Assembly: GCF_903642285.1 (NCBI RefSeq)
Contig: NZ_CAHJWJ010000027.1
Coordinates: forward strand, 1 to 43,743
DNA length: 43,743 nt
Reading direction: 5' to 3'
DNA from: Sphingomonas bacterium
GTDB lineage: Bacteria; Pseudomonadota; Alphaproteobacteria; Sphingomonadales; Sphingomonadaceae
The notes beneath the pieces were generated by a model, which did no database searches, was not told the DNA's origin, and was given only the letters and a program-made list of their open reading frames with translations. The stretch's first letter is position 1, and every line of letters begins with the position of its first letter. Both the position numbers and the translations under genes were made by a program. Positions 25,467 to 32,572 of this stretch are shown in pieces.

Positions 25467-25976
25467 TCAGCGTCGGGAAATCGTCTCGTTGAGCGCGGCG
25501 ATCCGGATGCCGAGCTTGCGGACGACCAGATGGTTCGTCGCGACCTGTCCGCCGGGCTTGAGGAACAGCCATTGCTCGATCCGGAGGCCGCCCTTCGCGG
25601 CATAGGCGATGTGCAGCGCGTTGCCGTGCGACTCCACGTGCACGGGGCCCACAGCGTCGCTCAACGTGCCGGTGTAGCGATCGCCGCCGATCGGCCGGAT
25701 GTGCCAGGTGCGCAAGCGTTCGGGCTTTTCGCCCTCGCGCACATGCTGGACCAATGTCAGCGTCCCGTCGGCCGCGATCTGCCCATGCCCGACGACGTGG
25801 ACCGGACGGACATGCAGCAGGTCGATCTTGAGCGATCCCTCGCCGACCGTGTCGCCACCGAAAAAAGCGATCGGCGAAAAAACCGGGCTGTTCGCCACCT
25901 CGTGCCGGTACGACGGCGTCGCGGCGCACGCCGATAGCATCGGCAAGGTCAGTAGGAAGCCCGCATAGGCGCGCAT
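25467..25976 (-). CDS. DUF3833-like lipoprotein
   Basis: A 169-residue predicted lipoprotein. MRAYAGFLLTLPMLSACAATPS is a signal peptide with lipobox LSAC. The body reads SPIAFFGGDTVGEGSLKIDL, GHGQIAADGTLTLVQHVREG, RTWHIRPIGGDRYTGTLSDAVGPV and KLGIRIAALNETI, in the order seen in DUF3833 proteins (FFxGxTxGxG, dGxLxLxQ, RxWxI, K.G..VA.L.E.I). The family has no established function. The frame is open to 26039, but the ATG at 25976 places the lipobox properly. It converges on the ABC permease and diverges from the Tat-SDR. Confidence 0.78.
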   Translation of the reverse strand: MRAYAGFLLTLPMLSACAATPSYRHEVANSPVFSPIAFFGGDTVGEGSLKIDLLHVRPVHVVGHGQIAADGTLTLVQHVREGEKPERLRTWHIRPIGGDRYTGTLSDAVGPVHVESHGNALHIAYAAKGGLRIEQWLFLKPGGQVATNHLVVRKLGIRIAALNETISRR

Positions 25977-26147
25977 GTATCGGGCGTCTCCATTACGAGC
26001 CAAGGGCTCGGCCTTGTGACGATATGACCGTTTCGACAAGTGGCTTGGCCCCTACTTGGGCACGTCTTGCCCGACCGCATCCTGCGTCTGCTCGCAACCG
26101 TACCCGCTGCGGATCGTTCATCGCGCAGATCAGCATAGGACGTGACC

Positions 26148-27140
26148 ATGACGGACGAAGTGAAGGCACAGGGGCGACGCGACGTCCTGATCGGCGCGGC
26201 GGCTCTTGCCGGCCTTGGTTCGGCGGCCGGCGCAGCAGCGCAGGTTCCCGCCGATCCGCGCAGCGCAGGGCCGATCACGCCCGGCCGGGACACCAAACTC
26301 GCAGGCAAGGTCGCGTTCGTGACCGGCGCGGCGCGGGGCATCGGCCGGGCGATCGCGGTAGAGCTCGCCGCGAACGGCGCGGACGTCGCGATCTTCGACA
26401 TCGCCGGCTTCGTCAGCCCGGCGTCGAATGCGAAACCGGCTACCCCGGCCGATCTGGCCGAAACGAAGCGTCAGATCGAGTCAGCGGGCCGTCGATGCAT
26501 CGCGATCCAGGGTGATATCCGCAAGCTCCCCGAACTCCGGCACGCGCACGACCGCGTGCTGAAGGAACTCGGCCGGATCGATATCGTCGTTGCCGATGCG
26601 GCGATCCAGCGCTGGAAGGATCTCCTCGAAATGGAGGACAGCGACTGGTACGACGTGATCGACAACAACGTGAACGGCACCGCCAATACCGTGCGCGCCT
26701 TTGCGAGGACGCTCTGCGACCAGGGCAGCGGGCGCTTCATCCTGCTTTCATCGATGCAGGGCAAGCATGGCACTTCGGGGGCGTCGTCCTATTCGGCGTC
26801 GAAGCACGCCATCATCGGCCTGATGAAATCCGCCGCCGAGGAGTTCGGCAAATACGGCGTCACGGTGAACTGCATCCTGCCCGGGCTCGTCGACACCGCC
26901 CTGACACGGTATCCGGCGCGCTGGAGTCACGTGATCGGCGAAACGCAGGAGAACCCGCCGAAGAACCCGACCGAGGCGGAAACGTGGAACAATCGCGCGC
27001 CGCGCGTGCCGCTGCGGGTGGCGTGGCTGAAGGCGGAGGACATCTCGCCGATGGCGGTGTTCCTTGCATCGGACGCGAGCGCGATGTGCTCCGGGGCGAA
27101 CTTCGAGGTGACCGGGGGCGACAGCGCGCAGGACGTGTGA
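26148..27140 (+). CDS. Tat-exported short-chain dehydrogenase/reductase
   Basis: A 330-residue classical SDR behind a twin-arginine signal: QGRRDVLIGAAALAGLGSAAG, then FVTGAARGIGRAIAVELA (cofactor loop, about residues 58-72), VVADAAIQRW in place of NNAG, catalytic Ser in LLSSMQGKHG (about 201-202), and Tyr215/Lys219 in SSYSASKHA. LPGLVDTALTR and a C-terminal SGANFEVTGGDSAQDV complete the fold. A Tat signal implies export after folding with bound NAD(P), as in Zymomonas glucose-fructose oxidoreductase. The ATG at 26148 has AGGA seven bases ahead; a GTG at 26142 is possible. The substrate is unknown. Confidence 0.87.
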   Translation: MTDEVKAQGRRDVLIGAAALAGLGSAAGAAAQVPADPRSAGPITPGRDTKLAGKVAFVTGAARGIGRAIAVELAANGADVAIFDIAGFVSPASNAKPATPADLAETKRQIESAGRRCIAIQGDIRKLPELRHAHDRVLKELGRIDIVVADAAIQRWKDLLEMEDSDWYDVIDNNVNGTANTVRAFARTLCDQGSGRFILLSSMQGKHGTSGASSYSASKHAIIGLMKSAAEEFGKYGVTVNCILPGLVDTALTRYPARWSHVIGETQENPPKNPTEAETWNNRAPRVPLRVAWLKAEDISPMAVFLASDASAMCSGANFEVTGGDSAQDV

Positions 27141-27162
27141 CCGGGCCCGGTCGCGTTGATAT

Positions 27163-27180
27163 CCGGGCGGACCCGCCCGG
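27163..27180. terminator. GC hairpin between convergent SDR and MDR genes
   Basis: CCGGGCG-GACC-CGCCCGG forms a 7-bp stem with a four-base loop, 22 bases behind the SDR stop in the 108-bp gap between convergent genes. No T-tract follows, so its terminator role is inferred from position. Confidence 0.5.
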
Positions 27181-27248
27181 CTTCGCGCCAAGCCGCCGGC
27201 ACCGGTCTGGGCGTCTACCCGCCCATCGAACGCGACCGTGCGCGGAAT

Positions 27249-28160
27249 TCACATGGTGAGAACGATCTTCCCGCCCCCGCCTTTCTCGAGCAGTTCATGA
27301 GCAAGGCCCGCATCCCGCAGGGGCATGTATCTGCTGATCGGCAGGACGAAGCTGCCGTCGCGGACGTCGTCGGCAAACGCGCGAAGCTTGGACGGATCGG
27401 GCTGCGCGAACACGCGGCTCATCTCTACCGACGCGCCTCTCGCGGCGTCTTCCGGAACCACCGATGCATAGCCGAACCGGCCACCAACCCTGACCTTGCC
27501 GATCAGCTTCGCCGCGATGTCTCCGCCGACCGTATCTGCGACGCCGTCGACGGCGTCGAGCCGCGCAAGGGCGTCGTCGTCGTCGAGAGCCACGGTGGAA
27601 TGAGCGCCCAGGCTCTCGGCGTCCGCCAGCTGTCGTGCTCGGACCCCGACGATCACGGTCGCACCGAGCTTCTTTGCGGTGTGCACCGCGGCGCGGCCCA
27701 CGCTGCCGAGCGCGCCGCTTACGAGAATGGTCTGACCTGCCGCCGCTCGCGTTGCGATCCGGACGAGCTGATCGCCTGTCAACGAAACCAGCGGGATTGC
27801 GGCGGCGTCGACCGGATCGACCCCGTCGGGGAGGTGAGCCACCACGGCCTCGGGTACCGCCACGAGCTGAGCGTAGGTCGCGTCGGCCATCGCGATCACC
27901 CGATCGCCGGGCTTGAAGGTTCGGACCTCGCTTCCGACCGTCAGCACGGTGCCGCTCACGTCCCTTCCGAGAATGGCCGGCAGCCTCAGCGGGAAATCCT
28001 TCTGTCGGGTGCCGGAGCGAAGTTTCCAGTCGATCGGATTCACGCTGGTCGCGACCGATCCGATGAGCACCGTGTCGGGACCGATTGCGGGGTCAGGCAC
28101 ATCATCCTCGTACCGCAGGGTCTCGGGGCCGCCGTACTGATGAATCCGAACCGCTCTCAT
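27249..28160 (-). CDS. Zinc-independent MDR-family NADP-dependent oxidoreductase (quinone oxidoreductase-like)
   Basis: A 303-residue medium-chain reductase. MRAVRIHQYGGPETLRYEDDVPDP and SVNPIDWKLRSG form the GroES-like domain, LGRDVSGTVLTVGSEV follows, and the NADP fold has ILVSGALGSVGRAAVHTAKKLGATVIVG in place of the AxGGVG motif. Structural and catalytic zinc ligands of alcohol dehydrogenases are absent, as in QOR. It probably reduces quinones or enones with NADPH. The frame is open to 28382, but the ATG at 28160 has a strong GGAGGA Shine-Dalgarno. Confidence 0.88.
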   Translation of the reverse strand: MRAVRIHQYGGPETLRYEDDVPDPAIGPDTVLIGSVATSVNPIDWKLRSGTRQKDFPLRLPAILGRDVSGTVLTVGSEVRTFKPGDRVIAMADATYAQLVAVPEAVVAHLPDGVDPVDAAAIPLVSLTGDQLVRIATRAAAGQTILVSGALGSVGRAAVHTAKKLGATVIVGVRARQLADAESLGAHSTVALDDDDALARLDAVDGVADTVGGDIAAKLIGKVRVGGRFGYASVVPEDAARGASVEMSRVFAQPDPSKLRAFADDVRDGSFVLPISRYMPLRDAGLAHELLEKGGGGKIVLTM

Positions 28161-28467
28161 TCCATTCCTCCGATTGTCCTCGGCGCGCGATATCTGCGCG
28201 CGAATGTGTCGAGGCGCTATGAAACGCGTCGTGGCGGTCGCGCTAACCGTTTGCGGCCCAACCGTTATCAGCTGGCGCGCTTCGATCAATAGCGCTTCAC
28301 CGACGATTATTGTACGCCGAAGACGAAACGAAACAGCCGCTTTCATCTTACGCCAATTGCGCAGGCTCAAGGCCTTCGACATAGCGCGTCTTTGCGGAAG
28401 ACAATCCTGCCGCGGCCACTCCTGATACCAAGCAGCCCGCGATCGCTGCGCTCACATAGGCGACGTT
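28161..28467. other. 307-bp divergent intergenic region, slightly AT-richer
   Basis: This gap separates the MDR gene (minus) from the GT4 gene (plus). It has no repeat, tRNA or strong promoter that I can defend. Its only coding candidate is the small minus-strand ORF listed separately. Confidence 0.5.
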
Positions 28468-28509
28468 ATGTCTCGGGCTCCTGCTCAGCGTATCCTGATC
28501 TGCTTTCAT
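28348..28509 (-). CDS. Possible small membrane protein, antisense to the GT4 start
   Basis: A 53-codon frame starts MKADQDTLSRSPRHNVAYVSAAIAGCLVSG..., with one hydrophobic segment (about residues 17-38). GGGGAA lies four bases before the ATG. It overlaps the first 42 bases of the GT4 gene on the other strand. No homologue is recognised, and its length and overlap make it doubtful. Confidence 0.3.
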   Translation of the reverse strand: MKADQDTLSRSPRHNVAYVSAAIAGCLVSGVAAAGLSSAKTRYVEGLEPAQLA

Positions 28510-29682
28510 GATTTCCCCATGGGCGGTACGGAGCGGATCGCGATCGGGCTCGCTAAGGCATGGGTCGAGGCGGGGCGTGATGTGACGATCATTTGCGGCA
28601 CCGAGGCAGGGCCACAGCGCGCGTCCGTGGATGGTCGCATAAAGGTGGTGCAGCTCGATCCGCCGATCATGCGCAGTCCGCTCTCGCGGTTCAGGCTGGG
28701 GCACGAGATGGGGAAGATGCTTGCCGCCCTCGCGCCGGATGTCATCTTTCTGCCGGGGAACTTCCACCTGTTTCTCGCGAATAATCTGCGGAAAGCCGAT
28801 CCTTATCCGGCCATCGTGCTCAAAGTGTCCAATCCGCCTTTACCGCGTGGTTTCGGCGCGCCGGTCGCCCGCACGATCTTCCGACGGTTTGCGCGCGGGG
28901 TGGATGCGCTGGCACCGATGAACGCTGGGCTGACGACGGTGCTTCGCGAACTGCTGCCCGACAAGATAATAACAGCCCTAAATGATCCGATATTCGTCAA
29001 CGCGAACGTTCCGCAGCGTCGCGCGCGTGCCCGCGGGGTGCCGCACAGCATCTTATGGGCGGGGCGGCTTGAGCCGCAAAAGGATGTGCCGCTGGCGCTC
29101 GAAACCCTGAAGGCCCTTCTCCGGCATACCCCTGCCCACCTCACATTGCTGGGAGACGGCACGCTCCATTCGGACACCACGAACCACATTGCGCGTCTCG
29201 GTCTCGAGGCACATGTCACGCGCACCGGTCATGTCGCCCGGATCGAGCCATTCATGGCGGAGGCGGATGCGCTACTCATCACCTCGCATTATGAAGGGGG
29301 GCCGGCGGTGGCGGCCGAGGCGTTGGCGCTCGGCGTACCGGTGGTGAGTACCGATTGCTCGTCATTCCTGCACGATATCCTGACCCGGCCGTACGCTGGG
29401 GAAATCGTGGAATCACGCAATCCGGATGATCTGGCGCGCGCGTTGTACGTAACGATACAGCGCGGCCGCCCGCCTCCCGCCACGCTTGCCGCGTTGGTCG
29501 CGCATCTGGAGCCGCGTGCCTGCGCACGGGCTTATCTCGACTGGTTCGACGCGATCGTAACGCAGCGCGCTATTTCAGCCGATAGACAAGCCGATCGCGC
29601 ACCGCACCGGTGCGATAGCGCAACGCGAGCCGATAATCCTTCGCCAGCGCCGCCTGAACCAGCGCGTGGGTGGCAAGGTTGA
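28468..29682 (+). CDS. Glycosyltransferase family 4 (GT-B fold)
   Basis: A 404-residue retaining-type glycosyltransferase. The N-terminal domain begins ILICFHDFPMGGTERIAIGLAKAW (G-G-x-E-R motif), and the C-terminal nucleotide-sugar domain has HSILWAGRLEPQKDVPLALE, LTLLGDGTLHS and the EX7E motif in EGGPAVAAEALALGVPVVSTD. It probably adds a sugar to a surface polysaccharide or lipid carrier in the cytoplasm. The ATG at 28468 has no good Shine-Dalgarno, but homology starts eight codons later. The last 37 codons run antisense into the end of the convergent membrane glycosyltransferase gene and are Arg/Pro-rich and unlike the family, so the ancestral stop has probably been lost. Base composition is lower in GC than surrounding genes. 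Confidence 0.87.
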   Translation: MSRAPAQRILICFHDFPMGGTERIAIGLAKAWVEAGRDVTIICGTEAGPQRASVDGRIKVVQLDPPIMRSPLSRFRLGHEMGKMLAALAPDVIFLPGNFHLFLANNLRKADPYPAIVLKVSNPPLPRGFGAPVARTIFRRFARGVDALAPMNAGLTTVLRELLPDKIITALNDPIFVNANVPQRRARARGVPHSILWAGRLEPQKDVPLALETLKALLRHTPAHLTLLGDGTLHSDTTNHIARLGLEAHVTRTGHVARIEPFMAEADALLITSHYEGGPAVAAEALALGVPVVSTDCSSFLHDILTRPYAGEIVESRNPDDLARALYVTIQRGRPPPATLAALVAHLEPRACARAYLDWFDAIVTQRAISADRQADRAPHRCDSATRADNPSPAPPEPARGWQG

Positions 29683-31006
29683 CACCGGCATAGGCCGGTG
29701 TGTCGGTGACGATCACTTCGGGGTGTGTGGCCAATATCCGCGTCTCTTCTGCCACCGGATCAATCCCGAGCGCCGCCGGAAAGGCCTCGTCTTGCGTATT
29801 GAGGTGGCCGGGGAAAGCCCAGCGCGTCGGCAAACAGGAGTGGGTGAGCATATAGAGGGCGGGGTAACCATCATAGACATAGATACAGCCATGCGTGGGG
29901 CGCGCTGCCGACGCGATGGCGCGCGCCGCCGCATTACCGCCCTTGAGAAATTCGACCCGCGCCAGCACGACTTGGGCCGCGATGAACAGCAGGCCCATGA
30001 TAATCAGGGCATAAAGCTTCGCGCGCTTTGCCGCTGCGAAAAACGGTGCGGCGGCAAGTGTCGCGGGTACCAGAATGGGCATCCCGTAATGGGAGGTTCC
30101 GTAGGAGCCCATGACCATGACGCCCAAGATCGATGCGAAGATCCACACGCAGACAAAGCGCGTGGAAGCATCTCGCCGCCAGCACGGCCAGCTTAGCAAC
30201 AGCAGCGGCAGCAGGATCAATATTATCTCGCCGGAACCATAGATTTGGTTCCCGACGTGCTTGCCGAACATCGAAAAAAAATTAGCGAAGACGAATTGCT
30301 GCAGCGCGCCGATGTGCCAATACCATGCCGCCGCCAAAATCGTCGGTAACAGGGCACAGCCTATCCATAGCAAGGCGGCGAGCATCAGTACGCCCACGCG
30401 CTTGTGTACGAGCCAATGCGTCCAAAGCAGGGCACATCCGAAAAAGATTCCTTCGAACACCACGGTATATTTGATCTGCAGCGCGACGCCGACCAGCAGC
30501 ATCGTCTCGACGCCCCGTCGCAGGACATGCCGTCGTGTTTCGAATGCGCGCCATGCGATCAGTCCTGCAGCGATCATCGGCAGGTTGAAAAACACCTCCG
30601 ATTGCCCGCCCTCGCCCTCCATGAAGTTGAGCCAGAAAATATACAAGCACGCTACGACAATGGCCGAGAACGGCGTACTGATCCGAAGTGCCCCGCAATA
30701 AACGAGATAGGCCGTTGCGACGACGAATCCCAAAGCAACGAGCTTATATTGGAAAAACCCATCGCCACCGATTCCATCCGCGACCGCATAGATCAGAAAT
30801 AGTCCAATTGGCTTACGATCGAAAATGTCGACATAGGGCACCATACCGTGCCACATCCCGTCACCGACCAGCAGATAGAATTGTTCATCGAAGCCGATCA
30901 CCGGATTGCCGAAGGTTTGCCCGCGCACCAGCACCGCCAGCAGCAACAGACCGAAGACGATCAAAAATTCGGATGCATTTTTCGACGCAACGACGCGCTT
31001 TTTCAT
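29570..31006 (-). CDS. Membrane glycosyltransferase, GT-C fold (ArnT/PMT-like, family 39/83)
   Basis: A 478-residue polytopic membrane protein. After a first helix (FLIVFGLLLLAVLVRG), the first external loop carries the acidic pair in VIGFDEQFYLLVGDGMWHGMVPYVDIFDRKPIGLF, the hallmark of polyprenyl-phosphate-sugar-dependent GT-C enzymes. About ten more helices follow, then a soluble C-terminal region ending RTGAVRDRLVYRLK. It would transfer a sugar from a lipid carrier on the periplasmic face. GC content is visibly lower than the rest of the window (stretches near 30260-30300 are AT-rich), hinting at transfer. It overlaps the convergent GT4 gene by 113 bp. The two may act on the same glycan; that is inference. 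Confidence 0.83.
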   Translation of the reverse strand: MKKRVVASKNASEFLIVFGLLLLAVLVRGQTFGNPVIGFDEQFYLLVGDGMWHGMVPYVDIFDRKPIGLFLIYAVADGIGGDGFFQYKLVALGFVVATAYLVYCGALRISTPFSAIVVACLYIFWLNFMEGEGGQSEVFFNLPMIAAGLIAWRAFETRRHVLRRGVETMLLVGVALQIKYTVVFEGIFFGCALLWTHWLVHKRVGVLMLAALLWIGCALLPTILAAAWYWHIGALQQFVFANFFSMFGKHVGNQIYGSGEIILILLPLLLLSWPCWRRDASTRFVCVWIFASILGVMVMGSYGTSHYGMPILVPATLAAAPFFAAAKRAKLYALIIMGLLFIAAQVVLARVEFLKGGNAAARAIASAARPTHGCIYVYDGYPALYMLTHSCLPTRWAFPGHLNTQDEAFPAALGIDPVAEETRILATHPEVIVTDTPAYAGVNLATHALVQAALAKDYRLALRYRTGAVRDRLVYRLK

Positions 31007-31182
31007 GAATTGGCATTCGCGCCGGTTGAGCAGAAATTAGGGATCATGATTCATACCGACCCGAGGATGACACCTGATTGAACAGCTTCGACCAGAAGCG
31101 CCCGGCGTTTCCTATCCGCATTTCCCGTTCGGACGCTCGTTTCATGTCGGCCGGCATCGGCGACGACCTCCCCTCAGAAGCA

Positions 31183-32084
31183 TCAGGCGTGGGCGAGCGC
31201 CGAATAGTCCATCGCGGCGAGGTCGGCGAGCAGATCGGGGCCGGCCGGCTCCCACCCCAGCCGCGCTCGGGTCCAGGCGTTCGACGCGGTCATGTCGAGC
31301 GCCGCGAACGGTGCCATCCAGCCGAAATAGCGCTCGACCTCGTCGGCCGCGACCGAGCGGACCGGCAGCCCCGTGCCCTTTCCGATCGCCTCGGCGATGG
31401 CGCGTGCGGTAACGCCCTCCTCGACCGACGCATGGTATCGCGCGCCCGGCTCGCCCTTCTCCAGTGCCAGGACGTAGAGCTTCGCGACGTCGCCGATGTG
31501 CGCCGCGGACCAGCGCATCCGCCCTCGCCGAGATACGCCACCGCCCCGGCACGGCGCGCCTCGGCGACCAGCGGCGTGATCAGCCCGGCCCTGGCGGTAT
31601 CGTGAACCTGCGGCAACCGGATCGTGCGCACGTCGATGCGACGCGCGATCAGCGCCGCGCCGGCGAGCTCGGTCGCGATGCGCGGATTGGCGTGGCGCGG
31701 GTTGAGCACGTCCTCGGTCGCGGGGCCACCGTTCAGCGGCGTGCCGATGCCGACGCCCGAGGTGATGAGGATCGGCTTCTGCGTCCCCGCGAGCGCGTCG
31801 CCCATTGCGGCGATGTTGCGTTCGTCCTTTTTCGTGTTCTCGAAGAAGGTCTCGAAATTATGATCGAACGCGCAGTGGATCACCGCATCCGCCGCCGCTG
31901 CGCCGCTGGCGAGCGTCTCGGGTTGTTCCAGATCGCCGCGGTAGACTTCCACACCCGCCGCCTCGAGCTGCCGGGCACCGGCGTCGGAGCGGGTCAGGCC
32001 GAGCACCTGATGGCCGCGACCCAGTAGCTCGGGAATGACGTCCGAGCCGACGAAGCCGGTCGCGCCGGTCAGGAACACGCGCAT
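31183..32084 (-). pseudogene. Frameshifted NAD(P)-dependent SDR/epimerase-like protein
   Basis: The first part (ATG at 32084, AGGAGA upstream) reads MRVFLTGATGFVGSDVIPELLGRGHQVLGL, an extended-SDR Rossmann start with TGATGFVG, and stays in frame to VAYLGEG near 31521. One base is then missing (about 31519-31520), and the normal continuation RWSAAHIGDVAKLYVLALEKGEPGARYHA... runs in the next frame to the stop at 31183, ending with DLLADLAAMDYSALAHA. Joining the two gives a normal full-length member of about 300 residues. It is either a real one-base deletion or a base-calling error. Upstream lies a palindromic operator-like site and a promoter region. Confidence 0.8.
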
Positions 32085-32126
32085 GAAAAATCTCCTACTC
32101 GCCGAGGCCGCATTTCGCGACGCGTT

Positions 32127-32163
32127 CGTATATTTTAAAGTAGCGACGCTATCACGGTATGAT
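32127..32163. promoter_or_regulatory. Divergent promoter region with palindromic operator
   Basis: An AT-rich island upstream of the frameshifted SDR gene. For the minus strand, GTGATA (32150-32155) and TATACG (32127-32132) are 17 bp apart. For the plus strand, TATGAT (32158-32163) lies 18 bp after TTTAAA (32134-32139). Between them sits a perfect palindrome TAGCG-A-CGCTA (32141-32151), well placed to block both. This is the layout of a repressor gene divergent from its target, but no intact repressor follows. Confidence 0.5.
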
Positions 32164-32365
32164 ATTCAACAGGATCGATCATGGCCAGCGGAGCGCCCAA
32201 TCAGCTCGGTGCCTATTCGCGTGATCGCCGCACCCGGCTCGTTCATGGACAAATTAATGCTCGCGCCGGACATCGTTACGATCAGCAGATCGATCAAGCC
32301 GCGCAGGATCGCCGCCAGCGGGGATCCCGACTATCAAACGCAACGGTGCCTCTCCTGCTCGGGAG
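32164..32365. other. Non-coding stretch with possible gene remnant
   Basis: After the divergent promoter an ATG at 32181 opens MASGAPNQLGAYSRDRRTRL, which resembles the first residues of some helix-turn-helix regulators, but the frame then degenerates and reads into the tRNA on the other strand. No complete gene can be assigned; a decayed regulator is possible. Confidence 0.3.
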
Positions 32366-32452
32366 TGGTGCGGCCGAGAAGACTCGAACTTCCACGTCCT
32401 TTCGGACACAACGACCTCAACGTTGCGCGTCTACCAATTCCGCCACGGCCGC
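32366..32452 (-). tRNA. tRNA-Leu (anticodon GAG)
   Basis: The 87-base gene folds as a class II tRNA. The 7-bp acceptor GCGGCCG/CGGCCGC and a D-arm with TTGGTAGA are present. The anticodon stem-loop is CAACG-TTGAGGT-CGTTG, giving anticodon GAG for CUY leucine codons. A variable arm and the T-loop GTTCGAGTC follow, and CCA is encoded. The extended variable arm fits leucine. Confidence 0.95.
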
Positions 32453-32572
32453 ACGTGATACAACCGCCGGCGCGAACGCCCCGCGGCAGGTAGGCGAGCG
32501 CCCGTAGCAAAGCGCATCGGCGGCTGCAACGCCAATCGGTCCCGCAACCGGCAGGGCTATCCGCCACCGCCC

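Noticed and set aside
31041..31152. A 37-codon minus-strand frame (MPADMKRASERE...) upstream of the membrane glycosyltransferase
   Set aside because: Short, without a recognisable domain or good ribosome site; likely chance.
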